Origin: Lacrimispora defluvii
Lineage (GTDB): Bacteria; Bacillota; Clostridia; Lachnospirales; Lachnospiraceae
Reading direction: 5' to 3'
DNA: 63,289 nt
Assembly (NCBI GenBank): GCA_013036995.1
Contig: JAAOXG010000004.1
Span: 1-63,289, forward strand
Numbering within the stretch: position 1 is the first letter of the stretch; each line of letters starts with the position of its first letter. Position numbers and translations under genes: made by a program. Positions 19,411 through 29,408 of this stretch are shown one piece after another. The notes below the pieces were generated by a model, which had not been told where the DNA came from, ran no database searches, and saw only the letters and a program-made list of their open reading frames with translations.

Positions 19411-20271
19411 CTAAACATCATTAAATTTCTTGGATTTTCTGTATTGCATAGGGGATAAACCCGTATATTTTTTAAAAACACGGTCAAAGTAAGACAAACG
19501 CTCATAACCAAGTTTCTGCGAGATATCTTCCATGGTGAGTTTCTCGTCAAGAAGCAGAATTCTGGCTTGTTCGATTCTCTGGCAATTGATAAATTCATTG
19601 ACAGTAAAATTAGTTACTTCTTTGAATATACGGCTTAAATAGCTTTTATCTAAATAGAATATGTTGGAAAGATCTTCTAAACCAAAGATTTCTGAATAAT
19701 GAATCATAATATACTGTATGATTTCTGCGACTTTTACGTAGCGCATCATCTTTCTCTTTGGCATATAATAGACCTCTGGTTTAATCCCGGCTCCATTTAG
19801 TATCATGAGAAATAAAGACAGCAGCTGGTTTTTGACCTCTGAGGCACCGTATGTTTTCTGGTTTTTCAAGGCAGATTCCATACGGAACAGTTTTTTTTCC
19901 AGGATGGTCTGCTGCTTTTCATCCAGCTGAAGTACACCGTGATTATTTTGAAAAAATTCCAAAAGGTTAATTTCCATTGCATTCCCAGCAAGACGAAGCC
20001 AGGACTCTTCCAGTTCGATCAGAATCCGTTCATGATAATTTCCTCCGATTACATTGGTAAAAGGGATGAGTTTCTTGTCAATAAAGGTCAGCGTGCCTTT
20101 TCCCATACGGTAGCTTTGATTGCCATAATAAAAAAATCGCTCTCCATTCAAGATGTAATAAATCTGATATTCATTTTTATAAAATCCGATGGTTTCAGCC
20201 AGATCACAGTCTCTGGCTACATGGCTTATGCCGATGCCCTGGCATTTTCCTGCAAAAATAACTTCTTTCAT
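19411..20271 (-). CDS. AraC-family transcriptional regulator
   Basis: 286 residues. The N-terminal half (about 20-150) is a cupin-like sensor domain (YQIYYILNGERFFYYGNQSYRMGKGTL). The C-terminal hundred residues carry two helix-turn-helix motifs: LEDLSNIFYLDKSYLSRIFKEVT and MEDISQKLGYERLSYFDRVFKKYTGLSPMQYRK. It overlaps the stop of the GH43-like gene by four bases and precedes the sugar importer, so it most likely senses the sugar and controls this cluster. Confidence 0.93.
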   Translation of the reverse strand: MKEVIFAGKCQGIGISHVARDCDLAETIGFYKNEYQIYYILNGERFFYYGNQSYRMGKGTLTFIDKKLIPFTNVIGGNYHERILIELEESWLRLAGNAMEINLLEFFQNNHGVLQLDEKQQTILEKKLFRMESALKNQKTYGASEVKNQLLSLFLMILNGAGIKPEVYYMPKRKMMRYVKVAEIIQYIMIHYSEIFGLEDLSNIFYLDKSYLSRIFKEVTNFTVNEFINCQRIEQARILLLDEKLTMEDISQKLGYERLSYFDRVFKKYTGLSPMQYRKSKKFNDV

Positions 20272-21152
20272 TGATATAATCCTTTAACAGACAAAGTATT
20301 ATTCTGTTCTTCCAGCCGATAAAAAACGGGGTGCTCTTTTTTATGCTCATTGGGCGTATGGAGGGTAAGAATGAGCGTTCCTTTTTTGTCTTTAAAGATC
20401 ATTCCGTGACCTCCGTCTTTTTCAAAAAGCAATTGATCCTGCTGTTTCCAGTTCCCGGTAATATCTCCATTGTCAGAATAGGCAATGGCCTGGGTATAAC
20501 CTTCTTTTCCAAAACTTGACCACAGCATGAGAAGACGGCCGTTTGTTGTGCGGTAAAGGAAGGGACCATCCGTAACATAATGTTTGCCTGGTCTGTTTTT
20601 ATTCTCAATTGTCACGACCCAGCTTTTGGCTTCCGATGCATGAAATAAAAGTTCGGGCTCCGATACGGCATGGCTTAAATCGCCGCTTAACTTTACTGCG
20701 CAGATGGAACCATCTGATATCTGAACCCATTCATGCACAAAAACCATATAGGGAGTTCCATCCGGACTTACGTAAAAGGTTCCGTCTATGCATTCCCAAT
20801 CAGACGGAGTTATTTGTTTCTGACTGTATAAAGTAAACGGTCCCAGAGGATGGTCTGCTTTTAAAATGGCAGTTCCGCCATACTTTTTAGTATCTTTAAA
20901 TGTAGCAAACATATAATAGGAATCCTGATAGCAGTGAACTTCAGGAGCCCAGCAGTTCCGGTCTGCAAAAAAGTTCTCAGGTTTGTGAAAAACTTCATGG
21001 GGGCCATCCCATTCAATTAAGTCAGTACTGGTATAACAATCAAAGCCTGTGGCGGCCATCCAGCAGGTTTCTGCTCTGGTTCCGTACATATAATAGATAC
21101 CGTCAGACAGCAGTACGTAAGGATCTCTGATATTGATTTGCTCACTTTTCAT
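20268..21152 (-). CDS. Glycoside hydrolase family 43-like protein
   Basis: 294 residues, apparently a single five-bladed beta-propeller. GH43 landmarks: NIRDPYVLLSDGIYYMYGT at the start (Asp as candidate base), NCWAPEVHCYQDSYYMFAT, and ECIDGTFYVSPDGTPYMVF. The position usually holding the acid Glu in EGPF reads TDGPFLYRT, so the catalytic set may differ. No signal peptide, so it is probably intracellular and acts on imported arabino- or xylo-oligosaccharides. It is the first gene of the head-on cluster, diverging from rpmH. Confidence 0.82.
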   Translation of the reverse strand: MKSEQINIRDPYVLLSDGIYYMYGTRAETCWMAATGFDCYTSTDLIEWDGPHEVFHKPENFFADRNCWAPEVHCYQDSYYMFATFKDTKKYGGTAILKADHPLGPFTLYSQKQITPSDWECIDGTFYVSPDGTPYMVFVHEWVQISDGSICAVKLSGDLSHAVSEPELLFHASEAKSWVVTIENKNRPGKHYVTDGPFLYRTTNGRLLMLWSSFGKEGYTQAIAYSDNGDITGNWKQQDQLLFEKDGGHGMIFKDKKGTLILTLHTPNEHKKEHPVFYRLEEQNNTLSVKGLYQ

Positions 21153-21281
21153 TGTATTAACCCATCCTTTTTTATTCTTTTAAGAATCCCCATTGGGAAA
21201 TTTAATAGTTTTATTTATTATACTGCATAATCCGGGAATGTGGAAAATATTAGAAGTATGATGAAAACTTGTATTTTTCCC

Positions 21282-21310
21282 TTGACGAACCATGGTTTGT
21301 TCTATATAAT
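21282..21310 (+). promoter_or_regulatory. rpmH promoter
   Basis: TTGACG (21282-21287), exactly 17 bp, TATAAT (21305-21310). The start of transcription is expected near 21317, about 80 bases before the rpmH ATG. The spacer contains the palindrome AACCATGGTT. Confidence 0.85.
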
Positions 21311-21399
21311 TGGTATGATGTTTAATTAAAATAGTCTCAATATGTTTCATCATATTGCCTATGATAAGCTATTGTAACAAGAGGAGGTGTCCGTAGATT

Positions 21400-21534
21400 A
21401 TGAAAATGACGTTCCAGCCAAAAAAGAGACAAAGATCAAAAGTTCATGGTTTCAGAGCCAGAATGAGCACTCCCGGCGGAAGAAAAGTTTTAGCTGCCAG
21501 AAGAGCAAAAGGAAGAGCAAAATTATCAGCTTAA
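21400..21534 (+). CDS. rpmH: 50S ribosomal protein L34
   Basis: 44 residues, [20 protein letters not shown] then [21 protein letters not shown], a textbook L34. It is a small basic protein of the large ribosomal subunit. The ATG is at 21400, nine bases after GAGGAGGTG. A terminator-like hairpin separates it from rnpA, which gives more L34 than RNase P protein. Normally it lies next to dnaA; here it is displaced by the sugar cluster. Confidence 0.97.
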   Translation: MKMTFQPKKRQRSKVHGFRARMSTPGGRKVLAARRAKGRAKLSA

Positions 21535-21540
21535 TGGACC

Positions 21541-21568
21541 AGGCCGCAAGTAATTGTGGCCTTTTCTT
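21541..21568 (+). terminator. Partial terminator between rpmH and rnpA
   Basis: AGGCCGCAA (21541-21549), loop GTAA, TTGTGGCCT (21554-21562) with one G-U pair, then TTTCTTTTC. The T run is interrupted, fitting an attenuating rather than absolute terminator. Confidence 0.75.
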
Positions 21569-21605
21569 TTCTCAAATTCCAGAAAACGGAAAAGGAAAGA
21601 GTTGA

Positions 21606-21953
21606 ATGAAACATTTTAATTCGATTAAAAAGAACAGGGATTTCAAAGAAGTATATCAGAGTGGAAAATCCCTGGCTAACAGACTTCTTGTCATGTATGT
21701 TTTAAAGACGGACAGGCCGGATACAAGAATCGGTATCTCGGTGAGCAAGAAGGTAGGAAACAGTGTTATCAGGCATCATATAACCAGATTAATCAGAGAA
21801 AGCTTCAGGCTTCATGAAGATATGCTTGAGACAGGATTAGACATCGTGGTCGTTGTGAGAACAGCGGCAAAAGAAGAAAAATACAAGACAATCGAAAGTG
21901 CATATCTGCACTTGTGCGGACTTCATAACATTTTAAAAAAAGAATCGAAGTGA
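21606..21953 (+). CDS. rnpA: Ribonuclease P protein component
   Basis: 115 residues, basic. It binds the RNase P RNA and helps process tRNA 5' ends. The family core is visible: [29 protein letters not shown] and [24 protein letters not shown]. The canonical RNR block (usually RNRxKR) reads RHHITR. It lies between rpmH and yidD, and its stop is four bases before the yidD start. Confidence 0.96.
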   Translation: MKHFNSIKKNRDFKEVYQSGKSLANRLLVMYVLKTDRPDTRIGISVSKKVGNSVIRHHITRLIRESFRLHEDMLETGLDIVVVVRTAAKEEKYKTIESAYLHLCGLHNILKKESK

Positions 21954-21957
21954 TCTT

Positions 21958-22173
21958 ATGGTAAAAAAAATCATGATTTTAATGATCAGAGGATATCAGA
22001 AATATTTATCACCTCTGAAGATAAGAACTCACTGTATATACACACCTACGTGTTCTCAATACGCCATTGAGGCACTGCAAAAGTATGGTGTGTTAAAAGG
22101 TACGTTTTTGGCTTGCATAAGAATTATTCGTTGTAATCCTTTTGCAAAAGGCGGTTATGATCCAGTTCCGTAA
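21958..22173 (+). CDS. yidD: Membrane protein insertion efficiency factor YidD
   Basis: 71 residues. The family pattern is complete: [49 protein letters not shown] and the ending GGYDPVP. YidD is a small peripheral membrane protein that assists YidC-dependent insertion. It is tightly packed between rnpA and yidC (4 and 19 bp gaps). Confidence 0.96.
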   Translation: MVKKIMILMIRGYQKYLSPLKIRTHCIYTPTCSQYAIEALQKYGVLKGTFLACIRIIRCNPFAKGGYDPVP

Positions 22174-22192
22174 ATGATGAGGAGGTAGTTCA

Positions 22193-23473
22193 TTGGAATT
22201 CTTAGTACTCACTAAGGTAGGAGGTTTTCTGGGGCCATTTGCAACTTTCCTGGGTGTAATCATGGATTTGCTTTTTCAGATGACATCTGCAGTTGGAATC
22301 CAGAATATTGGTTTATGTATTATTTTGTTTACTCTTGTGACAAAGCTTTTAATGTTTCCGCTGACATTAAAACAGCAGAAATCATCAAAACTGATGAGCG
22401 TTATGCAGCCGGAAATTTCCGCCGTTCAGGCAAAGTATAAAGGTAAAACTGACCAGGAATCCATGAGAAGACAGAACGTGGAAATGCAGGCAGTTTATGA
22501 GAAATACGGAACATCCATGACTGGAGGCTGTGTTCAGCTGGTAATCCAGATGCCAATTCTGTTCGCTCTTTATCAGGTAATTTATCATATTCCTGCTTAC
22601 GTACAGAGTGTTAAGGCTGTTTTTGTTAATGTAGTGACTGCAATTACTTCTCTTGGTGGTGATCACGTTGCACAGCTGACACAGTTTGCAGCTGATCATA
22701 AGATCACCTTATCAAGAATCGGAGATTTAAATACCAGTAATGGAATGGTAGATTTTTTATACCAGTTAAATCCGGATCAGTGGAATGCGTTAAAGGCTCT
22801 TTATCCAACCATCCAGGATACCATTACTACCAATGCTGCTCAGATTGAACATATGAATTCCTTCCTTGGTATTAACCTGGCGTCAACACCAGCCAGTGTT
22901 ATTTTCCCAAGTGGCGGCGGTTTTCATTTAAGTCTTGCACTCCTGATTCCTGTTCTTGCTGGTGCCAGCCAGTGGTTCAGTACAAAGCTTATGACAGTGA
23001 ATCAGCCTCAGAGTGGAGCAGATGAGAATAATGCTATGGCACAGTCTATGAAGAGCATGAATACAGTGATGCCATTAATGTCCGTATTCTTCTGCTTTAC
23101 ATTTGCGTCTGGTATTGGTATTTACTGGATTGCTTCCAGTGTGTTCCAGATTATTCAGCAGGTTTTAATCAACCGTCATTTAAACCGCATTGATATGGAT
23201 GAGATGATTAAGAAGAATCTGGATAAGGCAAATAAAAAGCGTGCGAAAAAAGGTCTTCCACCTCAGCGTGTTTCTCAGAATGCTACTGCAAACCTTAAGA
23301 ATCTTCAGGCTAACAATGAGAAGGCAGAGCAGGAACTGAATGCTAAAATAGAAAAAGCAAAGGAGCAGGTAAAGGCTTCTACCGATTACTATCAAAGCAC
23401 AAGTTCAGATCCCAACAGCATTTCTGCCAAGGCGCGTATGGTTTCGAAGTACAATGAAAAGCACAGTAAATAG
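22193..23473 (+). CDS. yidC: Membrane protein insertase YidC/OxaA family
   Basis: 426 residues of the short, Gram-positive type without the large periplasmic domain. Landmarks: FTLVTKLLMFPLTLKQQKSS, the cytoplasmic helical hairpin (residues about 70-105), GGCVQLVIQMPILFALYQVIY, and two late helices. The C-terminal tail is long and basic-acidic (NKKRAKKGLPPQ, then a lysine/glutamate-rich coil), possibly a ribosome contact. The start is a TTG at 22193 after GAGGAGG; no ATG fits as well. No clear lipobox is seen. A loop of about 85 residues between helices is longer than in B. subtilis SpoIIIJ. Confidence 0.93.
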   Translation: MEFLVLTKVGGFLGPFATFLGVIMDLLFQMTSAVGIQNIGLCIILFTLVTKLLMFPLTLKQQKSSKLMSVMQPEISAVQAKYKGKTDQESMRRQNVEMQAVYEKYGTSMTGGCVQLVIQMPILFALYQVIYHIPAYVQSVKAVFVNVVTAITSLGGDHVAQLTQFAADHKITLSRIGDLNTSNGMVDFLYQLNPDQWNALKALYPTIQDTITTNAAQIEHMNSFLGINLASTPASVIFPSGGGFHLSLALLIPVLAGASQWFSTKLMTVNQPQSGADENNAMAQSMKSMNTVMPLMSVFFCFTFASGIGIYWIASSVFQIIQQVLINRHLNRIDMDEMIKKNLDKANKKRAKKGLPPQRVSQNATANLKNLQANNEKAEQELNAKIEKAKEQVKASTDYYQSTSSDPNSISAKARMVSKYNEKHSK

Positions 23474-23485
23474 GAGGGGTGACCT

Positions 23486-24151
23486 ATGGATATGATTACA
23501 GTTTCAGCAAAAACCGTTGATGAGGCGATTACAAAAGCATTAATCCAACTGGAAACAACCAGTGATAAACTGGAGTATGAGATTGTTGATAAAGGTAGTA
23601 ATGGTATTCTGGGATTTATCGGTTCAAAGCCTGCTGTCATCCGCGCAAGGAAGAAAGAAACCTTGGAGGACATGGCAATGACCTTTCTTTCCGATGTATT
23701 TGGTGCAATGGATTTAGGCGTTTCCATGGAAGCCGCATTTGATCAGGGAGAGCGTGAACTTTCCATCAATATGTCTGGTGATGACATGGGAATCCTGATT
23801 GGAAAAAGAGGACAGACTCTGGATTCTTTGCAGTATCTGGTAAGTCTTGTTGTTAATAAGGAAAGCGAAGATTATATCCGCGTGAAACTGGATACGGAAA
23901 ATTACAGAGAGCGCAGAAAAGAGACTCTGGAAACACTGGCTAAGAATATTGCTTACAAAGTAAAGCGTACCAGAAGACCGGTATCTCTGGAGCCTATGAA
24001 TCCGTATGAAAGAAGAATTATTCACTCTGCACTTCAGAATGACAAATTTGTTGTTACCAGAAGTGATGGAGAAGAACCATTCAGACATGTGGTAATATCC
24101 TTGAAAAAGGAACATGTAAAAAAAGAACGATATCAGGATAGAGATAAATAG
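23486..24151 (+). CDS. jag: RNA-binding protein Jag (KhpB, SpoIIIJ-associated)
   Basis: 221 residues. In order: Jag_N (about 1-55, VSAKTVDEAITKALIQLETT), a KH domain with GILIGKRGQTLDSLQYL (about 110), and R3H (about 160-215, LEPMNPYERRIIHSALQ). It is an RNA-binding partner of KhpA linked to cell division and envelope genes. Seated 12 bp after yidC as in most Firmicutes. Confidence 0.95.
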   Translation: MDMITVSAKTVDEAITKALIQLETTSDKLEYEIVDKGSNGILGFIGSKPAVIRARKKETLEDMAMTFLSDVFGAMDLGVSMEAAFDQGERELSINMSGDDMGILIGKRGQTLDSLQYLVSLVVNKESEDYIRVKLDTENYRERRKETLETLAKNIAYKVKRTRRPVSLEPMNPYERRIIHSALQNDKFVVTRSDGEEPFRHVVISLKKEHVKKERYQDRDK

Positions 24152-24164
24152 TCAAACAACAATG

Positions 24165-24203
24165 AGGGTTGGGGCTGTCGGAAGGCACCCTCAACCCTTT
24201 TCT
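24165..24203 (+). terminator. Weak terminator or leader hairpin before mnmE
   Basis: GGGTTG (24166-24171) pairs with CAACCC (24192-24197), with inner GGG/CCC pairs, followed by TTTTCTC. It sits in the jag-mnmE gap, ahead of the mnmE start by 40 bases. The broken T run makes full termination uncertain. Confidence 0.45.
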
Positions 24204-24243
24204 CACGCCAGTATATTGACTGGTGTAAAACAGGTGATAGAAT

Positions 24244-25623
24244 ATGAAGATGAATACAATAGCGGCGATTGCCACAGCGATGTCCAGTTCCGGAATCGGA
24301 ATTGTAAGGATCAGCGGCGAGGAGTCATTTCAGATTATAGACAGGATTTTTAAAGGAAAAGGGAAACGCATTAAAAAACTCTCTGATGAGAAATCTCATA
24401 CGATTCACTACGGATTTATTTATGATGGTGAGGAACTGATTGATGAGGTTCTGGTTCTGCTCATGAGAGGACCGGGCAGTTATACGGGAGAAGATACCGT
24501 TGAGATTGACTGTCATGGAGGAGTTCTGGTAACTAAAAAGATACTGGAGACTGTGTTAAAGTATGGTGCCAGACCGGCTGAACCGGGGGAATTTACCAAA
24601 CGGGCATTTTTAAGTGGAAGAATCGATTTAACTCAGGCAGAGGCAGTCATTGATGTGATAAATGCAAAAAATCAATATGCATTAAAGTCTTCTGTCAGTC
24701 AGCTGGATGGTGCTGTTTCCAAGCGTGTCCGTGCACTACGAGAGACGATTATTTATCATATTGCCTTTATCGAATCGGCACTTGATGATCCGGAGCATAT
24801 TTCACTGGATGGTTATCAGGAAACTCTGCTTCAGGGGATTATGCCTATAAAGGAAGAACTGAAGCGGTTGATCCGTTCTTCCGAGAATGGAAGAGTACTT
24901 TCTGAAGGGATTGAGACTGTCATTATGGGGAAACCCAATGCTGGTAAATCCTCTCTTCTTAATGTTCTTGTGGGTGAGGACCGGGCCATTGTTACAGATA
25001 TTGCGGGAACGACCCGTGATACATTAAAGGAACAGATCATGCTGGAAGATTTAAGCCTGAATATGATAGATACCGCTGGAATCCGTGATACGGAAGATGT
25101 AGTTGAAAAGATAGGGGTTGAAAAAGCAAGGCAGGCGGCTGAGGGTGCTGATTTAATCATTTATGTTGTGGATGGTTCCTGCCCCCTTGATGAAAATGAT
25201 GAAGACATATTATCTTTTATTGAAGGCAGGAAAGCAGTGATTGTTTTAAATAAATCAGATTTATCCATGGTTGTTACACCGGATTTATTAAATAAGAGAA
25301 CCAGTCATAAGGTTATTACAATTTCTGCCAGAAACCGTTCTGGTATAGAGGATCTGGAGCATGAGATTAAAACCATGTTCTATGAGGGTGAAATTGATTT
25401 TAATGATCAGGTATATATCACAAATGTAAGGCAGAAGAATGCGCTGGAAGAAGCATTTAAAAGTCTTTCTATGGTAGAACAAAGCATACATGACGGGATG
25501 GCTGAGGATTTCTATTCCATTGACTTAATGGATGCGTATGAGCAGCTTGGAATTATACTGGGAGAATCCGTAGAAGATGATCTGGTCAATGAAATTTTCA
25601 GTAAATTCTGTATGGGTAAGTAA
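24244..25623 (+). CDS. mnmE: tRNA modification GTPase MnmE
   Basis: 459 residues. MnmE with MnmG makes the 5-carboxymethylaminomethyl group of wobble uridines. The N-terminal folate-binding domain opens [21 protein letters not shown]. The G domain shows [29 protein letters not shown] and NKSDL (residues 220-345). The C-terminus CMGK is the conserved catalytic-cysteine ending. It is followed by mnmG after 23 bp. Confidence 0.97.
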   Translation: MKMNTIAAIATAMSSSGIGIVRISGEESFQIIDRIFKGKGKRIKKLSDEKSHTIHYGFIYDGEELIDEVLVLLMRGPGSYTGEDTVEIDCHGGVLVTKKILETVLKYGARPAEPGEFTKRAFLSGRIDLTQAEAVIDVINAKNQYALKSSVSQLDGAVSKRVRALRETIIYHIAFIESALDDPEHISLDGYQETLLQGIMPIKEELKRLIRSSENGRVLSEGIETVIMGKPNAGKSSLLNVLVGEDRAIVTDIAGTTRDTLKEQIMLEDLSLNMIDTAGIRDTEDVVEKIGVEKARQAAEGADLIIYVVDGSCPLDENDEDILSFIEGRKAVIVLNKSDLSMVVTPDLLNKRTSHKVITISARNRSGIEDLEHEIKTMFYEGEIDFNDQVYITNVRQKNALEEAFKSLSMVEQSIHDGMAEDFYSIDLMDAYEQLGIILGESVEDDLVNEIFSKFCMGK

Positions 25624-25646
25624 GGATCAGAAAAGAGGAGATAAAA

Positions 25647-27548
25647 ATGCAGTATTTAGAGGAGTCTTATGACGTAGTAGTAGTCGGCGCTGGTCACGCC
25701 GGCTGTGAGGCTGCCCTGGCGTGTGCCAGGCTGGGCCTTGAGACAATTATGTTTACTGTCAGTGTAGACAGTATAGCCCTGATGCCTTGTAATCCCAATA
25801 TTGGCGGAAGCTCAAAAGGCCATCTGGTGAGAGAACTGGATGCGTTAGGCGGAGAGATGGGGAAAAACATTGATAAGACATTTATTCAGTCAAAGATGCT
25901 TAACCAGTCTAAGGGTCCGGCTGTTCATTCATTAAGAGCACAGGCTGACAAACAGGACTATTCAAGATCTATGAGGAAAATCTTAGAAAATACAGATCAT
26001 CTGACCATACGGCAGGCAGAAGTATCTGAAATCATAACAGAAAATGGGATTCTGACTGGAGTTAAAACTTATTCCGGTGCTGTATACCACTGTAAGGCCG
26101 CTGTATTAGCTACAGGTACCTATTTAAGAGCAAGATGCATTTACGGTGATGTAAGCAATTATACAGGCCCCAATGGGCTTCAGGCGGCCAATCACTTAAC
26201 TGATTCCTTAAAGGCCAATGGAATCGAAATGAGGCGCTTTAAAACTGGTACTCCAGCCAGAGTGGATAAAAGAAGCATCGACTTTTCTAAAATGGAGGAG
26301 CAGCTGGGCGATGAGAGAGTAGTGCCGTTTTCCTTTTCTACGGATCCGGAATCCATCCAGAAGGAACAGATATCCTGCTGGCTTACTTATACAAATAGCA
26401 GCACACATGAGATTATCAGAAATAATCTGGATCGTTCTCCATTATATTCTGGCGCAATTGAAGGCACAGGACCAAGATATTGCCCATCCATTGAGGATAA
26501 GGTGGTGAAATTCCCGGATAAAGACCGTCATCAGGTATTTGTGGAACCGGAAGGCCTTTATACCAATGAAATGTATTTGGGAGGTATGTCAAGTTCCCTT
26601 CCTGAGGATGTCCAGTATGCCATGTACAGAACCGTTCCTGGGCTGGAAAATGTCAAGATCGTGAGAAATGCATACGCGATTGAATATGATTGTATTAACT
26701 CCAGACAGCTGTATGCAACGCTGGAATTTAAAGCGGTCAGCGGTTTATTCAGCGGTGGACAGTTTAATGGAAGCTCTGGTTATGAAGAAGCCGCTGTTCA
26801 GGGATTTATGGCAGGAGTTAATGCTGCCATGAAAATTCTTAAAAAAGAGCCTATCGTATTAGATCGCTCACAGGCATATATCGGTGTTTTAATAGATGAT
26901 CTGGTTACCAAGGAGAATCTGGAACCTTACCGTATGATGACATCAAGAGCAGAATACAGGCTTCTGCTTCGTCAGGATAATGCAGATCTTCGTTTAATGG
27001 GAATCGGACATCAGATAGGTCTGATCAGTGATGAAAGATATAAAGAATTATTAAAAAAGGAAGAAGCAATTGAATTAGAAATCAAACGTTTGGAATCAAC
27101 TAATATCGGAGCATCCAGTAAAGTACAGGAGTTTTTGGAGAAGCATGGGAGCACACCGTTAAAAACAGGAACAACTTTAGCGGAATTAGTGCGCAGACCA
27201 GAACTTGACTATATTATGTTAACTGATATAGATGACAATCGGTTACCACTTCCAAATGATGTAATGGAACAGGTTGATATCAATATTAAATATGAAGGGT
27301 ATATACGCCGACAGAAGCAACAGGTCTCACAATATAAAAAACTGGAAAACAGAAAGTTACAGGCGGAATTCGATTATTCAGAAGTAAAAGGATTGAGAAG
27401 AGAAGCCATCCAGAAACTGAATTTATATAAGCCCTTGTCTATTGGACAGGCATCCAGAATATCAGGTGTTTCTCCAGCAGACATCTCCGTGCTTCTGGTT
27501 TACTTAGAACAGATGAAGTTCCATAAAAATACAGATCAGAAGGAGTGA
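25647..27548 (+). CDS. mnmG: tRNA uridine-5-carboxymethylaminomethyl modification enzyme MnmG
   Basis: 633 residues. FAD-dependent partner of MnmE. The dinucleotide-binding start is [16 protein letters not shown] (about residue 10). The GidA signatures [18 protein letters not shown] and [21 protein letters not shown] are present, and the C-terminal helical domain covers about 550-630. Length is normal. Also known as gidA. Confidence 0.97.
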   Translation: MQYLEESYDVVVVGAGHAGCEAALACARLGLETIMFTVSVDSIALMPCNPNIGGSSKGHLVRELDALGGEMGKNIDKTFIQSKMLNQSKGPAVHSLRAQADKQDYSRSMRKILENTDHLTIRQAEVSEIITENGILTGVKTYSGAVYHCKAAVLATGTYLRARCIYGDVSNYTGPNGLQAANHLTDSLKANGIEMRRFKTGTPARVDKRSIDFSKMEEQLGDERVVPFSFSTDPESIQKEQISCWLTYTNSSTHEIIRNNLDRSPLYSGAIEGTGPRYCPSIEDKVVKFPDKDRHQVFVEPEGLYTNEMYLGGMSSSLPEDVQYAMYRTVPGLENVKIVRNAYAIEYDCINSRQLYATLEFKAVSGLFSGGQFNGSSGYEEAAVQGFMAGVNAAMKILKKEPIVLDRSQAYIGVLIDDLVTKENLEPYRMMTSRAEYRLLLRQDNADLRLMGIGHQIGLISDERYKELLKKEEAIELEIKRLESTNIGASSKVQEFLEKHGSTPLKTGTTLAELVRRPELDYIMLTDIDDNRLPLPNDVMEQVDINIKYEGYIRRQKQQVSQYKKLENRKLQAEFDYSEVKGLRREAIQKLNLYKPLSIGQASRISGVSPADISVLLVYLEQMKFHKNTDQKE

Positions 27549-27558
27549 GGTAGGAAAT

Positions 27559-28290
27559 ATGACAGATCCTTTCTATGAGAAGTTCCAAAATGAATTGAGT
27601 CTATTATCTATTAATTTGGAAAAGAATCAATTAGAGCAATTTTATAAATATTATGAAATATTAGTTGAATGGAACAAGGTAATGAACCTTACTGCAATAA
27701 CGGAGATGGAAGAAGTTATTTCGAAACACTTTGTTGATAGCTTATCTCTTATAAAGATTTTGGATGATCTAAGTTCTGAGGTATATAGCATAATTGATGT
27801 GGGTACAGGTGCTGGTTTTCCTGGAATTCCATTAAAGATTGCATTTCCACAACTTAAAATTACATTAATGGATTCTTTGAATAAAAGAATAAATTTTCTT
27901 AATGAAGTAATTAATAATCTGGGTTTAGAAAATATCTGTGCAATTCATGGAAGAGCGGAAGATTTAGGTCGTGATATCAATCATAGGGAACGATATGATC
28001 TTTGTGTTTCCAGAGCAGTAGCAAATTTAAGCACTTTATCAGAATATTGCATGCCCTTTGTGAAAGTAGGTGGATGTTTTATACCATACAAATCTGGCAA
28101 GATAGAAGAGGAGTTAGGAGAAGCAAAACATGCGGTTTTTCTATTAGGTGGAAAAATAGAAGATACAGAACGGTTTTTACTACCAGGTACTGAGGCAGAG
28201 AGATCATTGATTAAAATTAATAAGGTAGACGGTATTTCTAAAAAGTACCCAAGAAAAGCAGGGCTACCATCAAAAGAACCGTTAAAGTAA
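27559..28290 (+). CDS. rsmG: 16S rRNA (guanine-N7)-methyltransferase RsmG
   Basis: 243 residues. SAM-dependent methylation of G527 (E. coli numbering). The SAM motif is DVGTGAGFPGIPLKIAFP near residue 80, followed by LMDSLNKRINFLNEV and VSRAVANLSTLSEYC. Codon use is visibly more AT-rich than in mnmG next to it. It ends just before the first parS site. Also known as gidB. Confidence 0.95.
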   Translation: MTDPFYEKFQNELSLLSINLEKNQLEQFYKYYEILVEWNKVMNLTAITEMEEVISKHFVDSLSLIKILDDLSSEVYSIIDVGTGAGFPGIPLKIAFPQLKITLMDSLNKRINFLNEVINNLGLENICAIHGRAEDLGRDINHRERYDLCVSRAVANLSTLSEYCMPFVKVGGCFIPYKSGKIEEELGEAKHAVFLLGGKIEDTERFLLPGTEAERSLIKINKVDGISKKYPRKAGLPSKEPLK

Positions 28291-28292
28291 AA

Positions 28293-28308
28293 TGTTTCAC
28301 GTGAAACA
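28293..28308. promoter_or_regulatory. parS site 1
   Basis: TGTTTCACGTGAAACA, a perfect match to the bacterial parS consensus bound by ParB. It lies three bases after the rsmG stop. Confidence 0.95.
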
Positions 28309-28337
28309 TCCAGTAGAGAATCATATCTCTGTAGGAA

Positions 28338-28353
28338 TGTTTCACGTGAAACA
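28338..28353. promoter_or_regulatory. parS site 2
   Basis: A second perfect TGTTTCACGTGAAACA, 45 bp from site 1. It is flanked as AA-parS-TT and followed by seven T residues, so on the plus strand it could also fold as an 8-bp stem with ACGT loop and act as a terminator for rsmG. Confidence 0.95.
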
Positions 28354-28358
28354 TTTTT

Positions 28359-29309
28359 TTATAGAAAGTACATTTGAATTATTTGATACAAACTGTTAGG
28401 ATTCTCCAATTGTGGGAGATATTTACTCTTTGATACTAGTGAACTTTCAATAGCTGGGTTATATTTTTGGTATTCAGAAATAACTTCATTGATGCGATCC
28501 ATTTCTTCACCACCAGTAATGTAGATGCTGTTGTTGATTTTTTTCAGTGCATTGGTCACATTACATTTCGTATAATTACACTTTACACTAGCAAAAAGCG
28601 ATTTTGGTGATTCTCCTAAATGAGCTGATTCATAATATGCATCTATAATTGAGCTCTTTACGGAATAAGGGTTGAAGTAGTAATTTTTGCTAAATTCTTC
28701 TGTTATAGATTGCTTACTCACTGATATATGATATAGGAGAGTACCTAGTATAGGCAGATCCAATATAAATTTATAAACTTTGGAATGATTATTGGGTATC
28801 TGGCTACATGTCATTAGACTTTCTGGATTAATGAGCATAATCTGGTCAAATAATTCCGGAGTGTTATTACATGCCATAAGAGCCAGTGCTGATGAAGCAC
28901 CTGTAGCGATTACATTGGTTCGGTGTCCAATTTCTGATTTAATAAAATCGGAGAGCATCTGTACATAGAGATAATTAGTATAGGTAAGATCTGGTTTTTC
29001 TGAACGACCACACCCAAGAAGATCAATGGTGTATACGGTATATTGTTCTTTTAACAATGAAATCATGCTATTCCACTCATATCCATTAGAGTATGCAGTC
29101 AGATCATGGATTAAAAGAAGTGGTTTCCCTGCGCCCGATTTCGTATAATGAATATTACCAAATCTCCATTTGTAGCATAAGGACTTTGCATCTGATAAAA
29201 TATTTTTTGATGATGCAGAGAGTTTAACAAATTTATTAATAACTGCAGTAGCGGCAGCTGTACTTGCTGAAAGGATGAGCAGAGTCAGTAATTTACTCTT
29301 AGTTTTCAT
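28359..29309 (-). CDS. Membrane-anchored alpha/beta hydrolase
   Basis: 316 residues. An uncleaved signal-like helix opens the protein (LLTLLILSASTAAATAVINK). The rest is an alpha/beta-hydrolase fold: GKPLLLIHDLTAYSNGYEW (oxyanion strand), TIDLLGCGRSEKP, and the nucleophile elbow ATGASSALALMA, where the usual GxSxG is GASSA. A late TGGEEMD may carry the acid region. Substrate unknown. Codon use is AT-rich, like rsmG. It is antisense to its neighbours and lies exactly between parS sites 2 and 3, where other Firmicutes may carry noc or nothing. Confidence 0.8.
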   Translation of the reverse strand: MKTKSKLLTLLILSASTAAATAVINKFVKLSASSKNILSDAKSLCYKWRFGNIHYTKSGAGKPLLLIHDLTAYSNGYEWNSMISLLKEQYTVYTIDLLGCGRSEKPDLTYTNYLYVQMLSDFIKSEIGHRTNVIATGASSALALMACNNTPELFDQIMLINPESLMTCSQIPNNHSKVYKFILDLPILGTLLYHISVSKQSITEEFSKNYYFNPYSVKSSIIDAYYESAHLGESPKSLFASVKCNYTKCNVTNALKKINNSIYITGGEEMDRINEVISEYQKYNPAIESSLVSKSKYLPQLENPNSLYQIIQMYFL

Positions 29310-29408
29310 TATTTACCTCCTGAGTGCGGATAATCTCTTCTTATTATAATATAATCGATATGGACTTACAACGTCAAACATATTAATTTATTCTTAAACT
29401 TGGGAAAA

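Noticed and set aside
28359-29309. noc gene between rsmG and parA
   Set aside because: Position is suggestive, but the product is an alpha/beta hydrolase with no ParB-like domain.
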